This document shows positions 10,122 to 21,226 of a stretch of 64,000 nt of DNA, piece by piece. Numbering within the stretch: the first letter of the stretch is position 1; each line of letters opens with the position of its first letter. The notes beneath the pieces are model-generated. The model was not told where the DNA came from and did no database searches. It saw only the letters and a program-made list of their open reading frames with translations. Source of the stretch: Diabrotica undecimpunctata (lineage: Eukaryota > Arthropoda > Insecta > Coleoptera > Chrysomelidae); assembly GCF_040954645.1 (NCBI RefSeq), contig NC_092807.1, forward strand, positions 27,449,853-27,513,852, read 5' to 3'. The position numbers and the translations under genes are program-made.

Positions 10122-11499
10122 TTAACGGATGACTAATTCATTTATAGTGCAATGGAACATAAATGGGTTTTATAACCATTATGAACAGTTAAAACTACTA
10201 ATCGGCGAGCTTTCCCCTTTAATTCTTTGTCTTCAAGAAACCCACTTTAAACAAAATAACATAAATTTAAAAAAATTTCAATGTTTTAAAAAAAGTCGAA
10301 TGGCTCAACAAGCTAGTGGTGGAGTAGCTATTTTCACCAGAACTGATTTGGAAGCTAAACCGATCGCGCTAAGTACTAATCTTGAAGCTGTAGCAGTCTC
10401 TATTACCTATCATAAAAAGATTAACATATGTAACATTTATTTACCACACCCTAGTAATCTAGATATGCACGAATTAAATAATCTTATAGACCAAATTCCA
10501 CATCCTAAATTAATTTTAGGGGATATGAACTGCCACCACCCGGCATGGGGAAGTCACAAAACTGATAAATACGGTATTTTATTGAAAAACCTAATTGATT
10601 GTTCTGATTTATTGTTACTTAATACAGGGAATCCAACTAGATTTAATTCTTATAACGGTTCATTTTCCGCCATTGATATATCCTTATGCAGTCAATCACT
10701 CTCAACTACATTGTCATGGAACAATTTGAACTCATTATATAATAGTGACCACTTTCTAATTTCTATAACATCAGATCACATTCATCCCCTTGATTTCCCA
10801 ATATATCAGTCCTGGAAATTAAAAAATGCAAATTGGGCATCCTATCAATCCTATATCAATAATAAACTTGAAAACTTCCATTTAAGCAATGATATAAATC
10901 ACCTCTTTAAATAATATTATTATAGAAGCAGCTTTAGAAAATATAGGAAAGATAAAACCCTGTAAAAGGCAACCCGTATCTTGGTGGAATAGTGAAATTG
11001 CAAAAGCACTCTCATCTTGTAAACATGCCTTTAATAAACTTAAAAAACATAATACAGACGAAAACTTACTTAATTTTAAAAAACTCAGAGCTGAATCAAG
11101 ATATCTTATGAAAAAAAACAAAAAAGATACTTGGAAAGACTACGTATCGTCCATAAATTCATCAACACCTTCACAGGTTATTTGGTCTAAAATTCGGAAA
11201 CTTAAAGGTACCAACTCCTTTAGGCATATCAATGCACTAACATATAATAATGAGATCATCACCTGTAAAAAAGCTATTGGTGAAACTTTAGCCGAATTTT
11301 ACCAAGAAAATTCTAGCGACCAAAATATAGCGCCGGAATTCTTATTACATAAGCAAAATATAGAATCATTCGAAATCGTTGATAAGGAATCTGGTGATCC
11401 ATTAAATGCTACCATAACTCTTCAAGAACTAGAATACTCTATTGTAAACTCCAAAAACACATCCCCAGGACATGATGATATTCCACCAATATGCATAAA

Positions 11500-11701
11500 T
11501 ATAGTCTTCTGCAGGTCATCATGCAGGATAGAGTCGATGGCAAAAAGGGAATAGGTAGAAAGAGGAAGTTATGGCTGCGAAATATTCGAGACTGCACAAA
11601 CATGACTGTAGACGAATTATTCCACGTTGCAAAAGATAGAGAAGCCTTTAAAAATGTGGTCGCCAACCTCCGTTAATAGGGACGGCATAGGAAGAAGAAG
11701 A
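11500..11701 (+). mobile_element. Short RTE-like LINE 3' fragment inside ORF2 of copy 1
   Basis: About 200 bp encoding LLQVIMQDRVDGKKGIGRKR, KLWLRNIRDCTNMTVDELFH and AFKNVVANLR, followed by a gaagaagaaga tail. A 9-bp duplication, atgcataaa, sits at 11491-11499 and 11702-11710. Skipping the insert rejoins the ORF2 reading PPICI/KHLPF. Confidence 0.8.
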
Positions 11702-13812
11702 ATGCATAAAACACCTACCTTTCAGAGCAAAAATAATATTGTTAGATTTATTTAATACCTGTTTTTTAAATCATAAATTTCCAAAACTCTGGTCTCAGTC
11801 AATAACTATTCCCATTATTAAACCCAATAAACCCAAAGATATACCCTCATCGTACCATCCTATTTCTCTCACATGCAGCATGTGCAAAATACTGGAAAAA
11901 ATTCTAAATCTCCGTCTAACATGGTATTTAGAAACAAAAGATCTCCTTACCCCACTTCAGAGTGGTTTTCGCAAGGGACGGTCTACATTAGATAATCATG
12001 TTTCACTGCAAACCTCAATCAATGAAGCCTTTGCAAACAATCAGAAGTTGATTGCAATATTTTTTGACATAACCCAGGCTTTTGATAGGACATGGAAACA
12101 CTCTATATTAGCAACACTTAATAATTATGGAATTCAAGGTAACATGCTTGCTTTTATAAAAAAATTTCTTAAGTAATCGTTCTATACAAGTTAGAATAAA
12201 TGGAATCATAAGTTCTCCAAAAATGCTAGATAATGGAATCCCTCAAGGATCCATTTTAAGTTTAACCCTATTTTTAGTGGCTTTTAATAGCATCATAAAT
12301 GTAATCAGAGCTCCTATTAAAGCTAGCATTTACGCGGATAATATTGTTATTTACACCAAATCTAATAACCTAGTTTCAGCAACAAATATATTACAACTTA
12401 TGTTAAATCGACTTCAAAATTGGGCATTACAAACCTGATTCAATTTTTCTGCAGAAAAAACTCAATACGTAATTTTTAGTAAAAATAACACTCACCATAC
12501 AATTAATTTAAGATTAAATGATTTACCTATAAAACAGTCAACAGAAGTAAGTTTTTTAGGCCTAACTTTCGATAAAAAATTAAATTGGAATGTGCATATT
12601 AATAAATTACAACAAGCATGCCAAAACCGGTTAAACATACTTAAAATGTTATCTAATAAATTTTGGGGTGCCGACTGTAAAAAATTAATTAACCTTTACA
12701 AATCACTTATTAGAAGTAAATTAGATTACGGTTGCATATCTTACGGTGCTGCAAGCAAAACTGCTTTAAAAAAACGCATACAATCTACAGCTTTGAGATT
12801 AGCACTGGGTGCCTTCAGAACTAGTCCTATTAGTAGCTTACAAGTTTTAGCGAGAGAACCACCTCTATATATTAGACGCCAACAATTATCCCTAAACTAT
12901 ATAGGGAAAATATCAGCACAGAAACAACATCCGGTATTCTCCCAAATTTGCCATCCGAATATTGGTTCTACAAAACCCACTAAAAATAGTACTCCCCTTA
13001 TAGAACGAATAAAATCTTCTAACTTTGATATGGATAAGCTAAATCGATCTCTACAAGTCAGTGTAATTTTTCCTCCATGGATAATCCAACCACTTACCAT
13101 TGATTTAACCCTCACAAAATACCCCAAATCAAATACAAATCCGATTTTCATTAAACACTTGTACTCCGAAGTGATATCTCATTATCCTAATCATCTCCAA
13201 ATTTTCAGTGATGCCTCTAAAGCTCATGACGAACATGCTGCTGCATACTACTGTAAATACACTACTCACACTATATCCATACCTACAAATTGCTGCATCC
13301 TCACAGGCGAGACCACAGCCATTTTGGAAGCCTTAATTTTCTTTAAAACGCGTAGTGAGAATAAATGTGTCATTATCACTGACTCATTAAATGCTCTATT
13401 AGGTGTAAAACAAATATACCCTTGAATGTCAAAAAACTGTCAAAGTGTTTAGACGCATTTCAAAGTTTCTCTTAAAAATTTAAATATTTAAACTATTATT
13501 TCTTCAGTTCTGAACGTGTAAATAGTGAATAATATTAAAATCAAAATCCTGTTCAAAGTTAAATGTGACAGTGTACTGAAAATCGTAGAATTCTGTGAGT
13601 ACAAAACTGCATTATTAATAACCTTAAAATCAGAAGTTTAAAAGGCAAAATATTTTATCGATTTCAATTCAACTTATCGATTATTGACAACAACTTTTTG
13701 CTTGTTCTTGCTACTAACAAGTAATTAGGCTAGGCTGCTGTTTAATTTTATTAAGTCGCCAAGTCCGGCTTCAGATCCTCTGTGCCAATGTACGTAAATT
13801 CTCAGCGGGAAG

Positions 13813-15150
13813 ATGGATGAACCGGAATCAGCTACTACCTCACGAAATATATCCACTACGTCACATATATCTTACTCCAATGCATTAAACAGTTTCAAAT
13901 ATCCTTCAAAAGACCAAGGTATTATACTTTCAACCATACAAGGAATAAAAGTTTTCGAATATATAAAAGCTGTTGGATCAATAGTACAGCCCAAAAATGT
14001 TGTTTGGGCATCCAAAATATCAAACAATCGCATCTGCATCTACCTCTCCTCTAAATATGTAGTTGATCAATTTCTTAGCTCCCACAAATATATTAATATT
14101 GATGGTAACCAGATTGAAGTAAGAAGACTTATAACCCCCGCCCAGAGACTCATCATATCTAATGTATGTCCTACTATACCTAATAGCTTAATTGAAGAGC
14201 ACTTAAAAACTATGGGTATAAAATCCGCCTCCAACATGACGTTTCTACGAGTAGGCATGCAAGACTCAGAATACAGCCACGTACTCAGCTTTAGGAGGCA
14301 AATGTTCATAAGTCCTTTAGAAAATGCATCAATTCCTGACTCATTTCTAATCTCATTTGACAATACATCATATCGACTATACATTTCCATAGATGGTTTA
14401 AACTGCTCCAGATGCAAGATTGTCGGACATCAAGATTCTGACTGTCCTTCTTTATCATCATCAAGCAACTCAATTAATCAAATGGAAACTGACCACCACG
14501 TGAATATACATAACTCTACCAATGAAAAATATAATCAGCTACAAGATCAACCACGAAACCAATACCAAGAAGATACCGAAACATTAATGGAACCAGAACC
14601 CAATACCATACAAAATCACGCATCAGCTACAAAAGACCAAACCACTTCCTCACAAACAAACAATGAATTACAAATCTTGAATCAACCAAAAATATTCCAA
14701 GATAATTCCTTAGTAATTGAAAGCGATAGAAAAAGCACTAAAATTACTCCTGCAACTAAAAGACAAATATCCTCTCCTGAAATTCTTGAAAATGACCTAC
14801 CTCCTCCCGATACTCAAAAACCTAAGAAAAAGCCTAAAACCCAAGAAGATATTTCAATTATTCTAAATCAAATTAAAGAAAAAATTGAAAATAGAAACCC
14901 TTCCTTTACACTTACTTTTCATGAAATATGTGATTTTCTGGCAAATTCCCTTCACTCAAAACATCCTGAAGTCATTGTTAAAAATTATTCAAATGAAAGC
15001 CAAGATATAAAAGAAATTTTAAACTTTATATATTCCCAAATACAAAATAAAACTTTAAAAAACAATATCACCAGATTGAAGAAGAAACTGCTTTTCAACA
15101 GTCCTTCTTCTACTGACGAAACTGACCAAGAATCAAGTTCTCAACAATAA
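13813..15150 (+). CDS. LINE ORF1 protein (gag-like, CCHC zinc knuckle)
   Basis: 445 residues. Residues about 15-190 form two RNA-binding-like modules (ILSTIQGIKVFEYIKAVGSI; VRRLITPAQRLIISNVCPTI; NMTFLRVGMQDSEYSHVLSF). A CCHC knuckle follows at C198-x2-C201-x4-H206-x4-C211 (CSRCKIVGHQDSDC). Residues 215-340 are polar, Gln/Asn/Ser/Thr-rich and probably disordered; the tail (about 340-445) is charged and ends with RLKKKLL plus acidic residues. ORF1 proteins of I-type elements coat the element RNA. The ATG at 13813 is the first in the frame. The stop is 22 bp before the ORF2 ATG, in a different frame, suggesting reinitiation. There are no stops or frameshifts. Confidence 0.9.
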   Translation: MDEPESATTSRNISTTSHISYSNALNSFKYPSKDQGIILSTIQGIKVFEYIKAVGSIVQPKNVVWASKISNNRICIYLSSKYVVDQFLSSHKYINIDGNQIEVRRLITPAQRLIISNVCPTIPNSLIEEHLKTMGIKSASNMTFLRVGMQDSEYSHVLSFRRQMFISPLENASIPDSFLISFDNTSYRLYISIDGLNCSRCKIVGHQDSDCPSLSSSSNSINQMETDHHVNIHNSTNEKYNQLQDQPRNQYQEDTETLMEPEPNTIQNHASATKDQTTSSQTNNELQILNQPKIFQDNSLVIESDRKSTKITPATKRQISSPEILENDLPPPDTQKPKKKPKTQEDISIILNQIKEKIENRNPSFTLTFHEICDFLANSLHSKHPEVIVKNYSNESQDIKEILNFIYSQIQNKTLKNNITRLKKKLLFNSPSSTDETDQESSSQQ

Positions 15151-15172
15151 ATAGTTAACACATAAAGAGTTA

Positions 15173-18100
15173 ATGGCCAGCACATTCATATTACAGTGGA
15201 ACCCCAACGGTTATTTTACACATATAGAATCCATTAAGCTTCTTATACACGAATATCTTCCTTTAGTCATATGCCTAGAAGAGACCCATTTCAAGCACCA
15301 AAGTGTGACATTAAAAAATTATGTTCCTTTTCTAAGAAACCGAGTTGCAGATCACTCAAGCGGCGGAACAGCAATTTTTGTAAGGGATGACATAGAGTCA
15401 ACTGAAATACAACTACAAACAAATCTCGAAATAGTTGCAGTGTCAGTCACCCACAAAATGAAAATCAATATTTGCAATGTATACTTACCTCATCCTACTG
15501 ATTTAGACATAACTGAACTAAGCAATGTTTTAAACCAAATTCCACACCCAAAAATAATATTAGGCGATTTTAACTGTCACAACAGTACTTGGGGAAGTAA
15601 CAAAACCGACAAATGTGGCAATCTCCTAAATAATCTCATTGATAATTTAAATTTAGTCTTACTAAACACTGGCAAATCTACTAGGTTTAATTCATACAAT
15701 GGTACATTTTCTGCCATAGATCTCTCTTTATGCAGTCCGTCGCTAGCTCCTTTATTATATTGGGACACATTGGGGTATTTATATGATAGTGATCACTTCC
15801 CTATCACGATAACCATAAACACTAATGATAAATCAACTTTTCCAATTCACCAGACATGGAAAATAAAGTCAGCTGACTGGAATTTATATCGAACACTGAT
15901 AGAAGAACAAACAAACAAATATAATTTAACCAATAACGCAAACCAAAACCTGGAAATATTTAATAACATTATTATTTCTGCAGCAACAATCGCAGTGGGA
16001 AAAACAAAATCGAGTCAAAGGCAGCCAGTTCCTTGGTGGAATAACGAAATTGCACAAGCACTCACTTTGTCTAAACACGCTTTTAACGTTTACAAGAAAC
16101 ATAAAACTATCGAAAACCTTTTAAGGTTTAAAAATCTCAGAGCTCAAAGCAGACAATTAATCAAAAAAGCAAAACGAGAAAGTTGGAAAAAGTACGTTTC
16201 TTCAATAAATCCTTCCACTCCCTTAGGCAACATATGGAACAAAGTCCGTAGAATAAAAGGTACAAAATACTTTCGAGGTATAGATACTCTATCATATAAT
16301 ACCCAAATGCATTCAAACAAAGAAGATATTCCAGAAATACTAGCAGATATATACGAACTTAATTCTAGTGATTCTAATTACAGCCTATCCTTTCTAGAGC
16401 ACAAAAAACTAACGGAGTCTTCAAATATACAAATCACAGAGAGTGGCAATCCAATAAACAAACCAGTAAGTCTTCAAGAATTAGAATTTTGTTTAAGTGC
16501 TAAAAATTCGAGTCCAGGACCTGATGATATCCACCCTCTTTTCTTACGAAATCTTCCTGTGAATGCAAAGCTAATATTAGTTGATATTTTTAATAATATT
16601 TTTATTCATCATGACTTTCCTGATCTATGGTCGCAAGCAACTATAATTCCAATCCTTAAATATAATAAACCAAAAGACGATCCAAATTCCTATCGTCCAA
16701 TATCACTTACGTGTTGTACCTGCAAACTTTTAGAAAAAATCCTTAATTATCGTCTTAAATGGTACCTCGAAAACAATAACCTAATAAGTATCAGACAAAG
16801 TGGATTTCGTACGGGTAGATCCACAACAGACAATCTAATAACACTTGAATCAAGTATACATGAATCCTTTCTGCACAACCAAAAACTTATTGCCGTGTTT
16901 TTTGACATAAGAAAAGCGTTTGACACAACATGGAGACATCTTATACTAAAAACACTTCAAGAATGGGATGTTCAAGGGCACATGTTGTCTTTTATTAAAA
17001 ATTTTCTAGAAACACGAACTTTTCGAGTCAGAACCAATGGATTTACATCCTCCAGACGAGTACTTCAAAACGGCACTCCACAAGGATCTACTCTAAGTCC
17101 TACTCTTTTTCTAGTTGCAATAAATAGTATTATACATCAAATAAAACTACCTGTATTTACTAGCCTATATGCAGATGACTTAGTCATTTATCTAAGAACA
17201 AACAATGTAACTCTGGGAACACATATACTGCAAACTACCTTACACACAATTGAAAGCTGGTCGCAAAACACGGGTTTTATATTCTCTAGTGAAAAGACAC
17301 GTTATTTAATTTTTAGCAAAAGAAAAAATTATCCGAATGTTCAATTAACACTAAATGGAGTTGTCTTGAAACAAGCAGAAGAAATAAATTTCTTAGGACT
17401 TTCTTTTGAACGTAACTTAAGCTGGGAAACCCACATCACCAATCTGCAACGTTCTTGCCAATCCAGAATTAATCTACTAAAGATGCTGTCAAATACCTCT
17501 TGGGGGGCAGATACAACAACCTTACTTACTCTATATAGATCACTAATACGAAGTAAACTAGACTACGGCTGTTTATGCTACGATACTGCTAACAAAACAT
17601 CTTTAAAAAAACTTGACTACATTCAAAATATGTGCTTAAGATTAGTTTTAGGTGCCACAAGAACTAGTCCAGTAAGTAGCTTACAAGTTTTGGCTAATGA
17701 ACTGTCCTTAAGCCAACGAAGGCAACTCCTATCACTAAATTACGTTGCCAGAATTTCAGCAAACAACAGCAACGTAACCTACTCAACAATACTTTGCAGA
17801 ACAAATATAACGTCCGATCTTTACAGAAACATTGCAATAAAAAAACTACCATTTCCCGAACGAATAAAACGTATTGGTCTTAATTTAGAACAGTTCAGTC
17901 TTACTATGCCTATTCATGTAAATGTTCCTCCTTGGATGATTAAACATCCAAAAATAGACACGTCTCTAAAAGAACTCCCGAAACATTCCACACATCCTTT
18001 CCTTATACAGCAAGCTTATAAAAATGTAATATCCAAATACCCAACAACCCATCAAATCTTCACTGATGCTTCCAAATGTCATGAAGGACATGCTGCAGCC

Positions 18101-18847
18101 TACATCTACGAAAACGTCAAGTCTACCATACGAATCCCAACAAATTGTTGTATATATACCGGAGAACTTACGGCAATTCATCAGGCCGTGAAAAAATGTT
18201 GTTCTATCAATGAAAGCAAATTTGTTATTATCACCGATTCAATGAGCGCATTACTTGGAATAAAACAGCTATATACAACTCACGCCATACTTCTCAAGAT
18301 CAAAGAAGAGTTATCTTATCTACAGACTCAACAAAAAGATATTTCCTTTATCTGGGTACCTTCCCATATGGGAATAAGTGGTAATGAGGAAGTGGACTCT
18401 CTGGCAAGCAATGCAACCACCGACCAAAGTATTGCTATCATAAATCAAATGCCTTGGACTGATCACAAAGTAAATATCAAAGCCCACGTATACAGAGCGT
18501 GGCAAACTACTTGGGATCACACTGCTAATAAACTCAAAGAATGTCTAAGTCAAGTAGGAACCAAACTCATCTTACCAAATAATAGAAAAGACCAAGTCAT
18601 CATTAACCGACTCCGAATAGGACATACTTTCCTTACACACAAGCATATCTTCAACCAGGAGGCTGCTCCGTTGTGTACCAAGTGCAATACTCAGTTGTCA
18701 GTGAAACATATAATTGTTGAGTGTCCAGTGTACCAGAACGAAAGAATCGCGTGTGCCCTTAGTGATAATTTAAAAAGTATACTAACGTCAAATTTACAGT
18801 CTTTATTAAGTTATCTTAAAATGACTAAACTATATACCAGATTGTAA
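15173..18847 (+). CDS. LINE ORF2 polyprotein: AP-endonuclease, reverse transcriptase, RNase H, zinc finger
   Basis: 1224 residues with no break. The endonuclease (about 1-225) has LEETHF, GDFNCHNSTWGS (D132, N134), AIDLSLCS and DSDHFPI (D205-H208); it nicks the target DNA. The reverse transcriptase (about 420-760) has YRPISLTCCTCKLLEKIL, SGFRTGRSTTDNLI, FFDIRKAFDTTWRH, NGTPQGSTLSPTLFLVA and the catalytic YADD (666-669). The RNase H domain (about 955-1080) has D965 (FTDASK), E998 (GELTAI), D1022 (TDSMSAL) and WVPSHMGISGNEEVDSLA. A C-terminal CCHC finger (C1168, C1171, H1179, C1184) may bind nucleic acid. Domain order and RNase H fit the I group. The ATG at 15173 follows the ORF1 stop by 22 bp. 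Confidence 0.93.
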   Translation: MASTFILQWNPNGYFTHIESIKLLIHEYLPLVICLEETHFKHQSVTLKNYVPFLRNRVADHSSGGTAIFVRDDIESTEIQLQTNLEIVAVSVTHKMKINICNVYLPHPTDLDITELSNVLNQIPHPKIILGDFNCHNSTWGSNKTDKCGNLLNNLIDNLNLVLLNTGKSTRFNSYNGTFSAIDLSLCSPSLAPLLYWDTLGYLYDSDHFPITITINTNDKSTFPIHQTWKIKSADWNLYRTLIEEQTNKYNLTNNANQNLEIFNNIIISAATIAVGKTKSSQRQPVPWWNNEIAQALTLSKHAFNVYKKHKTIENLLRFKNLRAQSRQLIKKAKRESWKKYVSSINPSTPLGNIWNKVRRIKGTKYFRGIDTLSYNTQMHSNKEDIPEILADIYELNSSDSNYSLSFLEHKKLTESSNIQITESGNPINKPVSLQELEFCLSAKNSSPGPDDIHPLFLRNLPVNAKLILVDIFNNIFIHHDFPDLWSQATIIPILKYNKPKDDPNSYRPISLTCCTCKLLEKILNYRLKWYLENNNLISIRQSGFRTGRSTTDNLITLESSIHESFLHNQKLIAVFFDIRKAFDTTWRHLILKTLQEWDVQGHMLSFIKNFLETRTFRVRTNGFTSSRRVLQNGTPQGSTLSPTLFLVAINSIIHQIKLPVFTSLYADDLVIYLRTNNVTLGTHILQTTLHTIESWSQNTGFIFSSEKTRYLIFSKRKNYPNVQLTLNGVVLKQAEEINFLGLSFERNLSWETHITNLQRSCQSRINLLKMLSNTSWGADTTTLLTLYRSLIRSKLDYGCLCYDTANKTSLKKLDYIQNMCLRLVLGATRTSPVSSLQVLANELSLSQRRQLLSLNYVARISANNSNVTYSTILCRTNITSDLYRNIAIKKLPFPERIKRIGLNLEQFSLTMPIHVNVPPWMIKHPKIDTSLKELPKHSTHPFLIQQAYKNVISKYPTTHQIFTDASKCHEGHAAAYIYENVKSTIRIPTNCCIYTGELTAIHQAVKKCCSINESKFVIITDSMSALLGIKQLYTTHAILLKIKEELSYLQTQQKDISFIWVPSHMGISGNEEVDSLASNATTDQSIAIINQMPWTDHKVNIKAHVYRAWQTTWDHTANKLKECLSQVGTKLILPNNRKDQVIINRLRIGHTFLTHKHIFNQEAAPLCTKCNTQLSVKHIIVECPVYQNERIACALSDNLKSILTSNLQSLLSYLKMTKLYTRL

Positions 18848-18898
18848 AAAATATTTTTTTTATGCAACAATATGTATCTTACTGTTTGTGTATGTCCC

Positions 18899-18929
18899 CC
18901 CGCTAATAACCCTTAGTGGTTGATGCGGG
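18899..18929 (+). ncRNA. 3' UTR stem-loop of LINE copy 2
   Basis: Outer stem CCCGC (18899-18903) with GCGGG (18925-18929); inner stem AACC (18908-18911) with GGTT (18918-18921); loop CTTAGT; bulges TAAT and GAT. It lies just before the A-rich tail. The same fold with different outer pairs is present in copy 1. It is probably the 3' structure recognised by the element's reverse transcriptase, by analogy with other stem-loop-dependent LINEs. Confidence 0.65.
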
Positions 18930-19571
18930 TATATTTGTTTAAATAAAAAAAAAAAAAAATATACCCTACAAATCCAATATTTCGGGCTATAAAAAATGAG
19001 ATAAATGTAATTCAATCAACTCGAAAAGAAGTAGCATTTATCTGGGTACCGTCGCATGTAGGAGTAGCTGGAAATTAGAAAGTGGACAACCTAGCAAACA
19101 CAAGTCGAATAAAGTCACAATACACAACCAAAACAATACATTACCCATATTCCGATCTCAAAAACCTAATTAAAGACCACTGTATGAACATATGGCAAGA
19201 CTACTGGAAAGATTCAGGAACCAAACTATATGAGATTTATCCCCTTGTGAAGACCATCTTGAATAATCCATCCAATAGAAGGGATCAAGTAATAATTAAC
19301 CGACTAAGAATTGGACACACTGCACTGACCCATAGATTCTCAATCAACAAAGAACCTTCTCCAACCTGCAGAAACTGTCCTCTCCCATTGACGGTGAAGC
19401 ATATTCTGACTGACTGCCAGTACCACGAAGAAACAAGAAGAAAATATGGAATCTCAGATGACATCAAAACCACTTTAACCATAAACACTGACCATGTAAT
19501 AAATTATTTAAAAGATTTACGTTTATATACATCTATTTAATGTAAATAAAATGAACTTTTGTGTACGTTAC

Positions 19572-19602
19572 TCCACTAATAACCCTTCGTGGTTGATGTG
19601 GA
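19572..19602 (+). ncRNA. 3' UTR stem-loop of LINE copy 1
   Basis: Outer stem TCCAC (19572-19576) with GTGGA (19598-19602); inner stem AACC (19581-19584) with GGTT (19591-19594); loop CTTCGT. Bulge sizes and sequences (TAAT, GAT) are the same as in copy 2, while two outer-stem positions have changed on both strands, which keeps the pairing. Confidence 0.65.
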
Positions 19603-19645
19603 TTATATGTTTTTTTCTAAATAAAAAAAAAATAAATAATTCGTC

Positions 19646-19820
19646 TCTGAATACTTTAAAATAAACGATTCTTGATATATTTTAAACTCTAATTTAATTC
19701 TAATGTAATTATTTAATTACTTTTAAAGTGGAGAACTTCCAAACGTAAACACCGTACCTATATATATTTTAAATTTTTGGAAGTTTCAAATACTCGTTGG
19801 TAGATTCTCGCAACGGCGTC
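19646..19820. other. Flank between LINE copy 1 and the Tc1/mariner-type gene
   Basis: AT-rich. It probably includes the 5' part of the Tc1/mariner-type element, but no terminal repeat could be identified. Confidence 0.3.
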
Positions 19821-21226
19821 ATGGAGAATTTTTCTCCAGCAAAGCGGCTAAAGCCCACTGCGTTCTTGACCAACGAAAAGATCATCATATTAAATGTTTT
19901 CAAAGCATTACAACACGATAATCCTATGTGCTCTGTAGACAGTGTTGTGGAGATGTGCGCATAGTACACAGGATGTTCCAGGTGTCCAATTTATAATTTA
20001 AGAAAGGGGGACAAGGAAGGGGTTATTACGAATTATGTTGTAAAATCAGGAAGACGACCACTGGAAATTAATGAAGATGTTTAAAGTGTAATTTGAAGAA
20101 AGATTCATTCTTTTTATATTGCCAAGGACATTTCAATAATTTCAATAATACCTGCCGCTTTGCAAGATGATGATGTATTGTGTATCAGTAGAACTCGATT
20201 GTGGAAGATACTTTACGAATTAAATTTTTCGTGGGAAACCATTAACAGAAAATCAATGTTAATGGACAGCCGGGAAATCGTTTCTTGGAGAAGGCAGTAT
20301 CTTCGAAAAATTAAACAGCACAGAGAAAAAACTTTAGAATGTATTATTTAGATGAGACATGGATAAATAAAGGTCATACGGTTTCCAAGGTATGGCAAGA
20401 CAAAAATGTTAAAAACAACCGTCAAGCTGTGTTGAAGGGATTGTCCACAGGCATTAAAGCACCGTCGGGAAAAGGAAGAAGGCTTATTATTACCCACATA
20501 GGGAGTTCTGAGGGTTTGCTTGAAAAAGGGTTGCTTCGATTTGAAATAAAAAAAAAATGGGCGACTACCACGAGGACATAATCGCCGATGTGTTTGAAGA
20601 ATATTTTGAGCAAATACTGAAATTTATACCACGAGGTTCGATTATCGTTATGGACAATGCCAAATATTATTCACAGCAAACCGAACAGTTTCCTACAACA
20701 GCGTGGAAGAAAAAGAATATTAGACAGTGGGTAATTATTAAAAATATATCCTTTGGAGATGACCTTCTAAAATTGGAGCTTTTGTAAATCGCTAGGCAAC
20801 ACATACCTTCACACGCATTAAGAATGCATATCGTAGACGAAATGGCCAAAAAACTTAACATTACAGTACTCAGATCGCCGCCTTATCACTGTGAATTAAA
20901 TCCTATAGAGTGGATTTGGACCCTATTAAAAGGGACGTGGCAAGAAATAACACCACTTACAAACTTGCAGATGTTAAAGAACCTTTTATACACGCTTCAC
21001 ACAATGTCACTGTCTTAAATAAATTGGAACAAATGAATTCAACATGTGATAAAAGAAGAAGAAAAAATTTAGGACTTAGGTTAAACACAGACGGTTTGTG
21101 CCGCGTCTGCGCCTTGTCGGCTGCCGCGCAGCTTAAAACACATTAGGCGGTTTAACAGTGGCAGTAGTTTTGCCATTGTATTCGGTGTTGTCAAATTTAG
21201 TCGAGTTTTGTACGTAGAATGGTATA

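Larger units (their letters stand above)
13423..18956 (+). mobile_element. Full-length, apparently intact I-like LINE (copy 2)
   Basis: It sits inside the RNase H domain of copy 1 and is flanked by aaatataccct (13412-13422 and 18957-18967; the leading A's may merge with the poly-A tail). It has a 5' UTR of 390 bp, ORF1 (13813-15150), ORF2 (15173-18847), and a 3' UTR with a stem-loop and an A-rich tail. Both ORFs are uninterrupted and every catalytic motif I can check is present, so this is a recent and possibly mobile copy. It is a relative, not a duplicate, of the host copy: ORF1 and ORF2 are clearly diverged. Confidence 0.9.
10129..19540 (+). pseudogene. LINE copy 1 ORF2 (endonuclease-RT-RNase H), disrupted
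   Basis: The endonuclease domain is at 10129-10914 (LQETHF; GDMNCHHPAWGS; AIDISLCS; NSDHFL). Connector blocks follow to 11490, then RT at 11711-12590 (LWSQSITIPIIKPNKP; SGFRKGRSTLDNHV; FFDITQAFDRTWKH; NGIPQGSILSLTLFLVAF), with the catalytic YADD read as YADN. The thumb and RNase H start lie at 12592-13422 (FSDASKAHDEHAAAY; ITDSLNALLGVKQIY). After the nested element, RNase H and the terminal zinc finger resume at 18968-19540 (EVAFIWVPSHVGVAGN, a stop, KVDNLAN; NRLRIGHTALTHRF; CRNCPLPLTVKHILTDC). Frameshifts lie near 10905, 12175 and 12438, and TAG replaces a Glu codon at 19077. Confidence 0.85.
7570..19630 (+). mobile_element. Old I-like LINE (copy 1), interrupted three times
   Basis: The element is bounded by the 15-bp duplication aataaataattcgtc (7555-7569 and 19631-19645; its first bases may merge with the A-rich tail). 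Once insertions at 8640-9394, 11500-11710 and 13423-18967 are removed (each taken with one duplicate of its target site), it has a 5' UTR, a gag-like ORF1, an endonuclease/RT/RNase H ORF2, and a 3' UTR with a conserved stem-loop and an A-rich tail. An RNase H domain after RT places it in the I group. Several stops, frameshifts and a YADD to YADN change show that it is dead. Confidence 0.85.

Noticed and set aside
20910..21146. 78-codon ORF with several Cys near its end
   Set aside because: The last part is the Harbinger inverted end read as protein; the first part is a frameshifted piece of the Tc1/mariner-type gene.
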